Part shown: positions 16,496 through 24,722 of the stretch, piece by piece
Numbering within the stretch: the first letter of the stretch is position 1
How the letters are laid out: each line of letters begins with the position of its first letter
Assembly (NCBI GenBank): GCA_002438905.1
Contig: DJSA01000123.1
Coordinates: 1 to 41,776, forward strand
Reading direction: 5' to 3'
Length of the DNA: 41,776 nt
From: Bacteroidales bacterium UBA6346
GTDB taxonomy: Bacteria; Bacteroidota; Bacteroidia; Bacteroidales; UBA932
Made by a program: the position numbers and the translations under genes
Notes under the pieces: generated by a model
The model's database searches: none
What the model was told of the DNA's origin: nothing
What the model saw: only the letters and a program-made list of their open reading frames with translations

Positions 16496-17647
16496 ATGTT
16501 CTCTACACTAATCTCATCAACAGCGCTTGCCATATCGGCATTGGCATTTGCCATCGTGGTACTGCGCCCGAAGTTTATTACAAAACGCGTTAGACTAAAC
16601 TTTTTTTTCAGGAATGAACCTGAACTGCTTGCCGTCATGGCCGGTGGACTTCTGCTTTCCCTGCTTGACATCTGTGCAAGGCAACATGCCATGCTTGCCG
16701 CGGACATGGCACTTTCCGCATTGCCGGTCAGCGTGCTTCCGCAGACAGCTGGGGCAAAGGAACGCCACGTCTTCAGTCATGTGATTTTGACTATTGAGGC
16801 GGTCGCGGCAGTTGTATCACTGCTATGCTCTTTTGGCCTATGCCCTCATGCTTTACTTGCCATTCGTCCGCTTGTTGTTCTTCTCTCCGCATCCTATTTT
16901 TTCGCGGGATTCTTCAGACGCCCTCACTTCATTGGGGAGCGTAGGGCAGACGCTGTGTCTCCATTTTCCGTGTCATCGCTCTTTTCTGACATTTTCAGTT
17001 TATTCGTTCTCGGATTCTCGCTCATCATGTCGGCGATGTTCTGCTTTATTCCCTCCGATTATCCCATCCCGATTGAGCCAGCGGCTGACATCATTTCATT
17101 CATGGTGGCATCTGCGGTCTTCACCGGTTCTCTTCTCCGCAGAGCCGGCAGCAGACATTTTCTCTTCTTTGAGAAGTACGAAAGGATGATGTCGGAGGCC
17201 GTGAGGGACAGCGTGAGCAGCCGGATGATACGTGCTGACAGGAAGGAGGATCTCTATCGTGGGATCTTCATGCGCATTGAGGAATATTTCCGCAGCGAAA
17301 GCCCATATCTTGACACAGAGTTGAATATAGCCGGTGTCTCCGAACGAATTTTTACCAATAAAGTTTATGTCTCCCGGGCCATAAGCGAATGTGCCGACAC
17401 TAATTTCTGTCAATATGTCAACCGCTATCGTGTGGGCTATGCCATGGACTGTTTCCGCAAAAATACATCACTCCGAGTCTCAGATCTTGCATACATGTCC
17501 GGATTTCGCACGGTTGCCTCCTACAACACGGCATTCAGACGCGTGGTCGGAGAGATACCGTCAGACTGGATGAGACGCACTGCCGCTGTCATTCGGAGGA
17601 GCACCGCGGGACCTGTAATGGACGTTGTGGGTGCCCTTGCGGTTTAG
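16496..17647 (+). CDS. Membrane-embedded AraC-type transcription regulator
   Basis: The 383-residue protein joins an N-terminal membrane region to a C-terminal DNA-binding domain. Hydrophobic segments occur at about 1-22, 45-65, 97-115, 118-142, 160-182 and 188-212. After a linker (about 215-265), residues about 275-365 form an AraC-type double helix-turn-helix, with LNIAGVSERIFTNKVYVSRAI as the first unit and LRVSDLAYMSGFRTVASYNTAFRR as the second. Such a protein would sense a membrane or envelope signal and bind DNA from the inner membrane. No ligand domain is recognisable. It is a single gene between the yitT pair and ettA with its own promoter and leader hairpin. Targets cannot be inferred. 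Confidence 0.82.
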   Translation: MFSTLISSTALAISALAFAIVVLRPKFITKRVRLNFFFRNEPELLAVMAGGLLLSLLDICARQHAMLAADMALSALPVSVLPQTAGAKERHVFSHVILTIEAVAAVVSLLCSFGLCPHALLAIRPLVVLLSASYFFAGFFRRPHFIGERRADAVSPFSVSSLFSDIFSLFVLGFSLIMSAMFCFIPSDYPIPIEPAADIISFMVASAVFTGSLLRRAGSRHFLFFEKYERMMSEAVRDSVSSRMIRADRKEDLYRGIFMRIEEYFRSESPYLDTELNIAGVSERIFTNKVYVSRAISECADTNFCQYVNRYRVGYAMDCFRKNTSLRVSDLAYMSGFRTVASYNTAFRRVVGEIPSDWMRRTAAVIRRSTAGPVMDVVGALAV

Positions 17648-17704
17648 AAGTCTAAAAAAAAATAACCTGCCGCGTCTTAGTCCGTGCGCTGTGTAACGGA
17701 GATT

Positions 17705-17736
17705 TTTGCAGGTTTCACCGATAAGCCGTATCTTTG
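17705..17736 (+). promoter_or_regulatory. ettA promoter (TTTG-N20-TATCTTTG)
   Basis: TTTG at 17705-17708 and TATCTTTG at 17729-17736 have the ideal 20-nt spacing. Predicted start is near 17740, giving a leader of about 53 nt. The leader holds a nested hairpin (AGCGGT 17738-17743 with ACCGCT 17770-17775, inner stem GGAgGC/GCtTCC). Confidence 0.75.
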
Positions 17737-17792
17737 CAGCGGTTCGGAGGCGGCCGCTTCCGGCGTTTCACCGCTAAAACATATTTCTTCAG

Positions 17793-19469
17793 ATGGCTGA
17801 CGAAAAGATCATTTTCTCAATGAACGGCGTGGGCAAGGTGCTCCCGCAGAACAACAGGGTAATACTCAAGGACATATATCTCTCATTCTTTTATGGAGCG
17901 AAAATCGGAATCATCGGTCTCAACGGATCTGGAAAATCGACGCTGATGAAAATCATCGCCGGCATAGATAAGCAGTATCAGGGCGAGGTCGTGTGGGCAC
18001 CGAGCTATTCCGTGGGTTATCTTGAGCAGGAACCGCAGATGGATCCGAACAAGACCGTGCTTGAGGTTGTTCAGGAGGGCGTGCAGGAGGTCATGGATGT
18101 GCTGAAGGAGTACGAGCAGGTGAACATGAAGTTCTGCGAGCCTATGTCGGATGAGCAGATGAACGCCCTCATCGAGCGGCAGGGGGAACTCACCGAGAAA
18201 ATAGAGCATCTCGGCGGCTGGGAGATTGACGCGAAGCTCGAAAGGGCAATGGACGCGCTGCAGTGTCCGCCTTCGGATGCGCTCGTGGCCAATCTTTCAG
18301 GTGGGGAGCGCCGTCGTGTGGCTCTGTGCCGGCTGCTCCTTCAGCAGCCTGACGTGCTGCTTCTCGATGAGCCGACCAACCACCTCGACACGGAATCGAT
18401 CCAGTGGCTAGAGGAGCACCTGCGTCAGTATAAGGGCACAGTCATAGCCGTGACACATGACCGCTATTTCCTCGACAACGTGGCAGGATGGATTCTTGAA
18501 CTTGACAGGGGAGAGGGCATTCCGTGGAAGGGAAACTATTCCTCATGGCTTGACCAGAAAAGCAAGCGTCTCGCGATGGAGGAAAAGCAGGAGAGCAAGC
18601 GCCGCAAGACTCTTGAACGCGAGCTCGAATGGGTGAGGATGGCTCCGAAGGCCCGCCACGCCAAGTCAAAGGCTCGTCTGGGTGCTTACGAGAAGCTTTC
18701 CGCCGAGGACGGACGCGAGAAGGAGGCAAATCTTGAAATCTACATACCGAACGGGCCGCGGCTGGGAAACAAAGTAATTGAATTCCATGACGTTTCAAAG
18801 GCATATGGTGATAGGCTTCTGTTCGAGCACCTTTCGTTTGTGCTTCCTCCGGCAGGCATAGTCGGCGTCATAGGCCCCAACGGAGCCGGCAAGACGACGT
18901 TGTTCCGCCTCATCATGGGGCTGGAAAAGTCTGATTCCGGAGACATTGTCATCGGAGACACCGCGAAACTCGCATACGTTGACCAGCAGCACAAGAGCAT
19001 AGATCCGGACAAGACCGTCTATGAGACAATAGCTGAGAACTCCGACTTCGTGAAGCTCGGCAAGCGGGAAGTGCCGGCGCGTGCATATGTCTCACGGTTC
19101 AACTTCACCGGCGCCGACCAGGAAAAGCTCTGCGGCGTGCTCTCCGGAGGTGAGAGAAACCGTCTGCATCTTGCGCTCACCCTTAAGGACGAGGGCAATG
19201 TCCTTCTGCTTGACGAACCTACCAACGATGTAGACGTGAACACCATCCGTGCCCTTGAGGAAGGTCTCGAGAATTTTGCAGGATGCGCCGTGGTCATCTC
19301 CCACGACCGCTGGTTCCTCGACCGCATCGCTACCCACATCCTTGCCTTCGAGGGCGACTCGCAGGTCTATTTCTTCGAGGGCAGCTACTCCGAATACGAA
19401 GAGAACAAGAAGCGCCGCCTTGGCAACGAGGAACCGAAGCGTTTCAAGTATAAGAAGTTAATGGAATAA
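17793..19469 (+). CDS. ettA: ABC-F energy-dependent translational throttle protein EttA
   Basis: This 558-residue soluble ABC-F protein (E. coli EttA is 555) is expected to bind the ribosomal E site and gate the first elongation steps according to ATP/ADP level. The two ABC domains are complete. The first has Walker A GLNGSGKS (42-49), signature LSGGE (168-172) and LLLDEPT (189-195). The second has GPNGAGKT (361-368), signature LSGGE (450-454) and LLLDEPTNDVD. The arm region (about 95-140) is present. EttA-typical text includes LDRGEGIPWKGNYSSWL (238-254) and the linker WVRMAPKARHAKSKAR. There are no membrane segments, so it is not a transporter. It is monocistronic between its own promoter and a strong terminator. 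Confidence 0.94.
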   Translation: MADEKIIFSMNGVGKVLPQNNRVILKDIYLSFFYGAKIGIIGLNGSGKSTLMKIIAGIDKQYQGEVVWAPSYSVGYLEQEPQMDPNKTVLEVVQEGVQEVMDVLKEYEQVNMKFCEPMSDEQMNALIERQGELTEKIEHLGGWEIDAKLERAMDALQCPPSDALVANLSGGERRRVALCRLLLQQPDVLLLDEPTNHLDTESIQWLEEHLRQYKGTVIAVTHDRYFLDNVAGWILELDRGEGIPWKGNYSSWLDQKSKRLAMEEKQESKRRKTLERELEWVRMAPKARHAKSKARLGAYEKLSAEDGREKEANLEIYIPNGPRLGNKVIEFHDVSKAYGDRLLFEHLSFVLPPAGIVGVIGPNGAGKTTLFRLIMGLEKSDSGDIVIGDTAKLAYVDQQHKSIDPDKTVYETIAENSDFVKLGKREVPARAYVSRFNFTGADQEKLCGVLSGGERNRLHLALTLKDEGNVLLLDEPTNDVDVNTIRALEEGLENFAGCAVVISHDRWFLDRIATHILAFEGDSQVYFFEGSYSEYEENKKRRLGNEEPKRFKYKKLME

Positions 19470-19486
19470 GGGAGGACGGGATGCCT

Positions 19487-19535
19487 AAAAGGCGGTCTGC
19501 TTTGGCAAGACGAGTAACGCGGCAGACCGCTTTTT
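19487..19535. terminator. Bidirectional terminator between ettA and prfB
   Basis: AAAAGGCGGTCTGC (19487-19500) pairs with GCAGACCGC plus T5 (19522-19535) around a 21-nt loop. The A/T flanks on both sides suit both converging genes; it touches the prfB stop codon (19534-19536). Confidence 0.8.
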
Positions 19536-20655
19536 ATTCGCCCCGTCTCATAAGATAGGATTTCATAAAGTCGTTGAGATCACCGTCGAGAACGCCCTGG
19601 GTGTCGGATGTCTCGTGGCCTGTGCGGAGATCCTTGACCATCTTGTAGGGGTGGAGGACATAGCTGCGTATCTGTGAGCCCCATTCGATTTTCCTTTTCG
19701 TGCCCTCAAGCTCCGCCTGCTTTTCTTGGCGCTTCTTAAGCTCAAGGTCGTAGAGGCGTGACTTGAGGATGCGCAGGGCATTCTGCCGGTTGTCAAGCTG
19801 GGAGCGGGTCTCGGTGTTTTCCACAGTTATTCCTGTCGGGATGTGCCGTACGCGCACTCCCGTCTCCACCTTGTTGACGTTCTGGCCACCAGCTCCGCTT
19901 GAACGGAACGTGTCCCATTCGAGGTCGCCTGGGTTGATTTCAATTTCAATCGAGTCATCTACAAGCGGATAGACAAAAACCGAAGAGAACGTTGTCTGAC
20001 GCTTGCCCTGGGCGTTGAAAGGTGAAATGCGTACAAGTCTGTGGACTCCGCTTTCTGCCTTGAGATAGCCGAATGCGTAGTCTCCCTCCACCTGGATGGT
20101 AGCCGACTTGATGCCGGCATCCTCGCCTTCCAGCAGGTCGGTGACTGTGGTCTTGTAGCCGTTGCGCTCCGCCCAGCGGAGATACATCCTCATCAGCATC
20201 GCGCTCCAGTCGTTCGCCTCCGTTCCGCCGGCTCCGGAATTTATTGTGAGCACAGCCCCGAGCGAGTCTCCCTCCTCTCCGAGCATATTCCTGAGTTCCA
20301 GCTCTTCAACCTGCTTCTCCGCATCCGCGTATGCCTGCCCCAGTTCCTTCTCCTCTTCCGTCTCCACAGTCTCCTCCTCGGAAGCCCCAGTTCCTGCAGT
20401 CTCCTTCGCGAACTCATACAGGACATCAAGATCATCCACGGCCGACATAGCCCTATCATATCCGTCCACCCAGAACTTTAGCCCCGCCGTTTCCTTCAGA
20501 AAAGCCTCGGCCGCCTTCGGATCGTTCCAGAAGTCCGGTGCAGCCGCCTTTTCCTGACGCTCGGCAACCTGTCCGCGCTTCTGTTCCACATTTACACATT
20601 TCCCAAGCACCTCGACCCTCTTTCTCAAATCCCGTATCTGTTCGTTTGAAATCAT
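19534..20655 (-). CDS. prfB: Peptide chain release factor 2
   Basis: The 373-residue protein is release factor 2, which ends translation at UGA and UAA. The stop-codon recognition tripeptide SPF is at 211-213 and the catalytic GGQ is at 256-258, in RSSGAGGQNVNKVETGVR. Both are at the spacing of E. coli RF2. Residues 84-115 form a Glu-rich helical insertion. The reading frame is open from ATG 20655. At the place where many prfB genes need a +1 programmed frameshift (after about residue 18, VLGKCVNVEQ) there is no in-frame UGA and no CUU-UGA slip site. RF2 synthesis is therefore not autoregulated by frameshifting here. It converges with ettA. Confidence 0.95.
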   Translation of the reverse strand: MISNEQIRDLRKRVEVLGKCVNVEQKRGQVAERQEKAAAPDFWNDPKAAEAFLKETAGLKFWVDGYDRAMSAVDDLDVLYEFAKETAGTGASEEETVETEEEKELGQAYADAEKQVEELELRNMLGEEGDSLGAVLTINSGAGGTEANDWSAMLMRMYLRWAERNGYKTTVTDLLEGEDAGIKSATIQVEGDYAFGYLKAESGVHRLVRISPFNAQGKRQTTFSSVFVYPLVDDSIEIEINPGDLEWDTFRSSGAGGQNVNKVETGVRVRHIPTGITVENTETRSQLDNRQNALRILKSRLYDLELKKRQEKQAELEGTKRKIEWGSQIRSYVLHPYKMVKDLRTGHETSDTQGVLDGDLNDFMKSYLMRRGE

Positions 20656-20701
20656 ATCGGTAAATCTTAAATCATAACCGGAGACCCGGCATAAAAACTT
20701 G

Positions 20702-20709
20702 CAAATATA
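20702..20709 (-). promoter_or_regulatory. prfB promoter -7 box
   Basis: CAAATATA reads TATATTTG on the minus strand, an exact -7 match about 45 nt upstream of prfB. No good -33 TTTG lies 19-21 nt upstream; that position falls in the terminator hairpin of the DXS-like gene. Confidence 0.45.
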
Positions 20710-20721
20710 GCGAATATATCA

Positions 20722-20758
20722 CAAAAAAGGTCCGGACCTACATCTACGGCCGGACCTT
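20722..20758 (-). terminator. Intrinsic terminator of the DXS-like gene
   Basis: AAGGTCCGG (20727-20735) pairs with CCGGACCTT (20750-20758). Read on the minus strand, the stem is followed by T6 (the A-run 20723-20728). It lies 17 nt after the stop codon. Confidence 0.85.
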
Positions 20759-20775
20759 ATATATAAAAGAAAGTG

Positions 20776-22530
20776 CTATTTGAGTGCAGCGAGTATGTCT
20801 TCGGTGATTAATTCCGGTGTAACCCGGTTGCGCTTGGCCAGTTCCGCAAAAGGAACGCGGTCGTAAAATTCCTTGCGCAGCCCCTTGCAAAGCACTTTCA
20901 TCGGTGATAGCCCATAGTGGCGGGCAATCTTCTCCCCGAACCCTCCGTCAAGCACGCCATTTTCAAGAGTCACCACAATCTCGTGGGCTTCTGCCAGACT
21001 GTCAAGCAGTTCAGTGTCGACTCCTGTAACATAGCGCGGATTCACAAGAGTTGCGTCGATTCCGTGTTTCCCGAGCAGGGCTGCAACCTTCTCACCGAGA
21101 GAAAACCAGTCTCCGAGTCCGATTATGGCGACCTTGCTGCCCTTGTGCTCAATCTTGTAGCGGTTCAGCTCATCATAGGCGCTGTCGAACTTCACGTCCG
21201 GGCGGGAGATCACAGTGCTTGGAATACGGAGAGCAACCGGATGCGAGGTCTGGGCCACAGCCCAGTCCATCATCTTGTAGTATTCCTCCTTGCATGTCGG
21301 AGCGAGGTAGACAAGGTTAGGGATATTGGACATCAGTGGGATGTCGAAAATACAGAGATGCGTCGTGTCGCTCATTCCCTCGGCTCCGGCCATTGTGATC
21401 AGCAGCACCGCAGGGTTGTTGTTTATGCACAGATCCTGCGAAAGCTGGTCGTAGGTGCGCTGGATGAAAGTGCTATGGGTGCTGAAGATCGGCCGCGCCC
21501 CGCCCTTGGCGAGTCCAGATGCCATCGCCACAGCATTCTCTTCAGCGATTCCAACGTCAATGAACTGCTTCCCAGCCTCTTTCCTGCGCTCCGGACCGAA
21601 ACCTATTCCGGCAGGAACGGCAGCATGCATCACAACCACCTGTGGATTTCCATGAATTCTGAGCATCAGATCCTGTCCGAGAATATCGCTCCAGTTTTCT
21701 CCGTTGCCGGACGTCTTGACGAGGCCGGTCTCCTTGTAGAAAGGCGGAATCCAGTGGAAACGTTCCTTATACTCTTCGGCAAACTTATAGCCCTTGCCCT
21801 TGAGCGTGTGCATGTGCACCACAACAGGGTGTGTGCTGTCCTTAACGCCGCGGAATGCGGTTATGAGGGTCTGTATGTCATTGCCCTGCTCAACATACAC
21901 ATAGTCCAGTCCGAGGGACTTGAACCAGTTATTCTCCGACTTTCCTCCTGTTCTGCGCAGTTCGGCAAGCGAGCCATAGAGTCCTCCGTGATCCTCCGCG
22001 ATTGACATCTGATTGTCATTCACGATGATGATGAGGTTCGTGCCATATTCGCCGGCGTTGTCCAGACCCTCGAAAGCCTCGCCTCCGCTGAGTGAACCAT
22101 CGCCTATTATTGCGATGACGTTTCCGGATTCGCCACGTATATCGCGAGCTTTCGCAAGCCCGAGGGCCAAGCTGACCGAGGTTGAGGTGTGGCCCATCAT
22201 GAACCAGTCGTGCGGACTTTCGCGAGGCTCGCTATAGCCTGATACCTCATTATATTTGGAAGGGTCTGTGAACGCCTCCTCTCTTCCGGTGAGCATCTTG
22301 TGTGCATATGACTGATGCGAGACATCGAAAACCAGCTTGTCCTTCGGTGAGTCGAAAACATAGTGCAGAGCTATCGTCGCCTCCACCATTCCGAGGTTCG
22401 ATCCGACATGACCTCCGCATGCGGACAATTTGTCAATAAGCGCATTACGCATTTCACCTGCGAGTGACTCTAATTGCGCCACGTCCAACTTCTTGACGTC
22501 GGCAGGCGATTTGATTTTTTCGAGAATCAT
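20776..22530 (-). CDS. DXS-like thiamine-diphosphate transketolase-family enzyme with altered acceptor site
   Basis: The 584-residue protein resembles 1-deoxy-D-xylulose-5-phosphate synthase along its length. The thiamine-diphosphate and catalytic residues are kept: His41, His114 (MGHTSTS), GDG at 143-145 with NDN at 171-173, His259 and Glu330. Set against E. coli DXS by eye, residues that hold glyceraldehyde-3-phosphate differ: Tyr392 is His352, Arg420 is Met380, Asp427 is Ser387 (with Asp388 beside it) and Arg478 is Ser438. Arg358 (Arg398) and His391 (His431) remain. The flexible loop after the NDN motif is shorter, so the protein is smaller than true DXS (about 620). Start ATG 22530 was chosen because homology begins there. 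It may be a paralogue with a different acceptor, with the isoprenoid DXS elsewhere; a true DXS is the alternative. Confidence 0.8.
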   Translation of the reverse strand: MILEKIKSPADVKKLDVAQLESLAGEMRNALIDKLSACGGHVGSNLGMVEATIALHYVFDSPKDKLVFDVSHQSYAHKMLTGREEAFTDPSKYNEVSGYSEPRESPHDWFMMGHTSTSVSLALGLAKARDIRGESGNVIAIIGDGSLSGGEAFEGLDNAGEYGTNLIIIVNDNQMSIAEDHGGLYGSLAELRRTGGKSENNWFKSLGLDYVYVEQGNDIQTLITAFRGVKDSTHPVVVHMHTLKGKGYKFAEEYKERFHWIPPFYKETGLVKTSGNGENWSDILGQDLMLRIHGNPQVVVMHAAVPAGIGFGPERRKEAGKQFIDVGIAEENAVAMASGLAKGGARPIFSTHSTFIQRTYDQLSQDLCINNNPAVLLITMAGAEGMSDTTHLCIFDIPLMSNIPNLVYLAPTCKEEYYKMMDWAVAQTSHPVALRIPSTVISRPDVKFDSAYDELNRYKIEHKGSKVAIIGLGDWFSLGEKVAALLGKHGIDATLVNPRYVTGVDTELLDSLAEAHEIVVTLENGVLDGGFGEKIARHYGLSPMKVLCKGLRKEFYDRVPFAELAKRNRVTPELITEDILAALK

Positions 22531-22576
22531 TTTATAATATATTTGAGCGTTATCGGTCAAAACCACATAAGCAATG

Positions 22577-22584
22577 CAAAGATA
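22577..22584 (-). promoter_or_regulatory. -7 box of the DXS-like gene
   Basis: CAAAGATA reads TATCTTTG on the minus strand, an exact -7 match about 47 nt before the ATG. No clear -33 TTTG is found at the right distance. Confidence 0.45.
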
Positions 22585-22792
22585 ATGCAATATTTCCTCC
22601 TTCTGCTTATCATGATGATGGAATTGCCATTCTTGTTGTTTTGTATGAAATTGGGGTAGTGTGGTTTTAAATTGAAAGTTTATGGGGTTGTTGTATTAAC
22701 AATATGGCGTAGTGCGTGTCAGAAAGCTTTGAGTATGTAATGGAGATATATTGAGAGAGTGGAGGTTTGTCATTCAGAAAAATAAAAAAAAT

Positions 22793-22824
22793 CTTGCATT
22801 TCTCTTTCTGAAAAACTAACTTTG
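22793..22824 (+). promoter_or_regulatory. Promoter of the SusCD/protease locus (CTTG-N20-TAACTTTG)
   Basis: TAACTTTG (22817-22824) is an exact -7 match with CTTG (22793-22796) exactly 20 nt upstream, one mismatch to TTTG. Transcription would begin near 22828, about 34 nt before the first ATG. It is the only convincing promoter upstream of the ten-gene run. Confidence 0.6.
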
Positions 22825-22861
22825 GAACTCATACGGTTAGTGTGTTAGGTTTTAGGTGTAT

Positions 22862-24694
22862 ATGAATTTTAGAAAACTTTCAATGGGGGGGGGATTGATA
22901 GTCTCCATCCTCTGTCTGCTTAACGGGTGCGATGACGCACTGAAAGAGAACAATGGCAACGGCGGCAAAGAAGAGCCGGAAAAAGTCAAGGTAGAATTTT
23001 CTCAGAATGAAATATCGATTCCTGTAAACGGGACTTCGACCCTCGAGCTCGCGGTCACTCCGATAGAGCGTGCCGGCGAGGTTACGGTGGAGGTGGCTGA
23101 CGATGAGGTCGTGTCAATTGTGTCGAAGACTGTTTCCGAAACTGCAATTGTTCTCGAACTCAAGGCCTTGAGTATCAATCCGACTACTATATTCGCTTTT
23201 CACGATGACCTTGATGCTCCAGTAAAATGTGCCGTTACGGTTTCTCCTATTGGAGTTGAAGGCGTCCGGCTTAATCAGACGGCTGTCGCGCTGAAAATCG
23301 GCGAGACAGTCACATTAAGCGCGTCCGTTCTTCCGGAGGATGCGACGAGCCCAAGAATTAGTTGGAAGTCGGATGACGAGTCTGTTGCGACCGTCGAAGG
23401 CGGCATCGTGACCGGCGTCAAAGAGGGAACGACTACAATCACGGCAATCTGTCAGGAAAAGGAGGCAAAGTGCGAGGTTTCTGTCTCTGCAATAAGGGCA
23501 ACTTCTCTCAAACTCACTGTCGATGGGATAGAGACTGCTCAGAAGCATATCTCTGTGAATGAGAAAATTAAGGTCGATGCTGAAATACTTCCTGAAGATG
23601 TCAGCTATAAGACTGTAGAATGGACGGTCGCGGACGGTGACGCGATAAGCTGCGAACCAATCGTCATCGATGGTTCAACGGTTTCTGTTTATGTCACGGC
23701 CGTAAGTCCCGGCACTGCAAAACTCATCGCAAAGATTGAAGATGGCAGCGAGGGAGCACTCACTGCGACAATCGAGGTCGGCGTCCAGCAGGTTGCACGC
23801 CCGAGTGAGGAGCCGAAAATCGGTGACTACTTCTATTCCGACGGAACATGGAGCGACGGAGGACTTATCTCTATCAACGAGGACGGAACCGGTGCCAAAT
23901 GGCTCACCGGGCTTGACAAACCTGCGCCGGATCCGAACAAGACAGTAATCGGTATCGTCTTCCAGACCAATCAGGAGCGTATCTCGCAGGAAGAGAAAGA
24001 CCTTGGATACACTCACGGACTTGTGTTCGGTCTCAAAGCAGCATTTGCTCCTGTCGATCCAGAATCGGCAAATCATAAACTCGATTCACTTACACGCTAC
24101 GCTACATCAACAGCTGACATTTCTGCTGTCAACATCACTCCTCACAAGGCTACGGAAGCCTGCTATAATGACATCTGGGGTTACAGCTGGAACAAGGCTA
24201 TTTTGTCCGCATTCCCTAAGGGAAGTTCAAAGATACAACAGGTTCCGGCTTTCGACTGGGTTCATACGGACTTCTCTCCGGCCGCTCCGTCCAATACCTC
24301 CGGATGGTACATCCCGAGCAGCGGACAGTTGTGGGATCTTGTCGCCAACCTATGCGGCGATGAAGTCATTGAACTCCTTGCTGAAGCGAAACTGGGTGAT
24401 GTTGACTTATATAGAGTCGATCAATACTATGAAGGCCTGACATCCCTTAAGTTCAATCCCGTTGAAAAACTCAACTCCTATTGGGCTTTGGTGCCAAATG
24501 AGATGAAGCATAACTTGAAGTATTCCAATGACCGAGGTTATCAGAAGGTCTGTGAACTTATGTCTTCAAGCCTTTATGTCCATGATGGGGATGAGCAGTG
24601 CATCATTTTCTGGCTTTCTGACGATGGTAATCTGTATCCATATATGGATTATACGGATGACTCTATTGTCTGCCATCCGGTACTCTCATTCTAA
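22862..24694 (+). CDS. Surface lipoprotein with Ig-like/BIG2 domains and a C-terminal FISUMP-like domain
   Basis: The 610-residue product begins with a lipoprotein signal (lipid Cys23 in LLNGCDD; the DD after Cys fits surface export signals). Ig-like modules follow at about 43-127, 133-209 (a clear BIG2 with SWKSDDESVATV and GTTTITA) and 213-307. Residues about 318-610 start GDYFYSDGTWSDGG and include SGWYIPSSGQLWDL, resembling the Fibrobacter-succinogenes-paralogue type domain of Bacteroidota surface proteins. It is probably an adhesin or binding protein. A run of nine G at 22885-22893 lies in the signal-peptide coding region and could slip. The ATG at 22862 is preferred over an in-frame GTG at 22856. 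It is the first gene of the locus. Confidence 0.82.
   Translation: MNFRKLSMGGGLIVSILCLLNGCDDALKENNGNGGKEEPEKVKVEFSQNEISIPVNGTSTLELAVTPIERAGEVTVEVADDEVVSIVSKTVSETAIVLELKALSINPTTIFAFHDDLDAPVKCAVTVSPIGVEGVRLNQTAVALKIGETVTLSASVLPEDATSPRISWKSDDESVATVEGGIVTGVKEGTTTITAICQEKEAKCEVSVSAIRATSLKLTVDGIETAQKHISVNEKIKVDAEILPEDVSYKTVEWTVADGDAISCEPIVIDGSTVSVYVTAVSPGTAKLIAKIEDGSEGALTATIEVGVQQVARPSEEPKIGDYFYSDGTWSDGGLISINEDGTGAKWLTGLDKPAPDPNKTVIGIVFQTNQERISQEEKDLGYTHGLVFGLKAAFAPVDPESANHKLDSLTRYATSTADISAVNITPHKATEACYNDIWGYSWNKAILSAFPKGSSKIQQVPAFDWVHTDFSPAAPSNTSGWYIPSSGQLWDLVANLCGDEVIELLAEAKLGDVDLYRVDQYYEGLTSLKFNPVEKLNSYWALVPNEMKHNLKYSNDRGYQKVCELMSSSLYVHDGDEQCIIFWLSDDGNLYPYMDYTDDSIVCHPVLSF
22885..22893 (+). repeat. 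G9 homopolymer in the signal-peptide region of the first locus gene
   Basis: Nine consecutive G bases cover the last base of an ATG codon and three glycine codons (residues 9-11). The gene is in frame with nine; a change of one or two bases would shift the frame before the lipid cysteine. Confidence 0.9.
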
Positions 24695-24722
24695 AGTACG
24701 AATTTTAATTAACGGTTAAAAT

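Larger units (their letters stand above)
22531..22861. other. Intergenic region between the divergent DXS-like gene and the SusCD locus
   Basis: This AT-rich stretch of 331 nt has no convincing gene. It holds the DXS-like -7 box near its left end and the SusCD-locus promoter near its right end. The roughly 200 nt between them (22,590-22,790) show no hairpin, repeat or RNA gene that I could recognise, but are long enough to hold operator sites. Confidence 0.7.

Noticed and set aside
20917..22005. A 362-codon open frame on the plus strand opposite the DXS-like gene
   Set aside because: The opposite strand encodes a clear enzyme with conserved motifs; this frame has no domain signal and is a codon-usage shadow.
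22590..22790. Small RNA or riboswitch in the long intergenic region
   Set aside because: No stable stem set, terminator or known aptamer pattern could be seen by eye.
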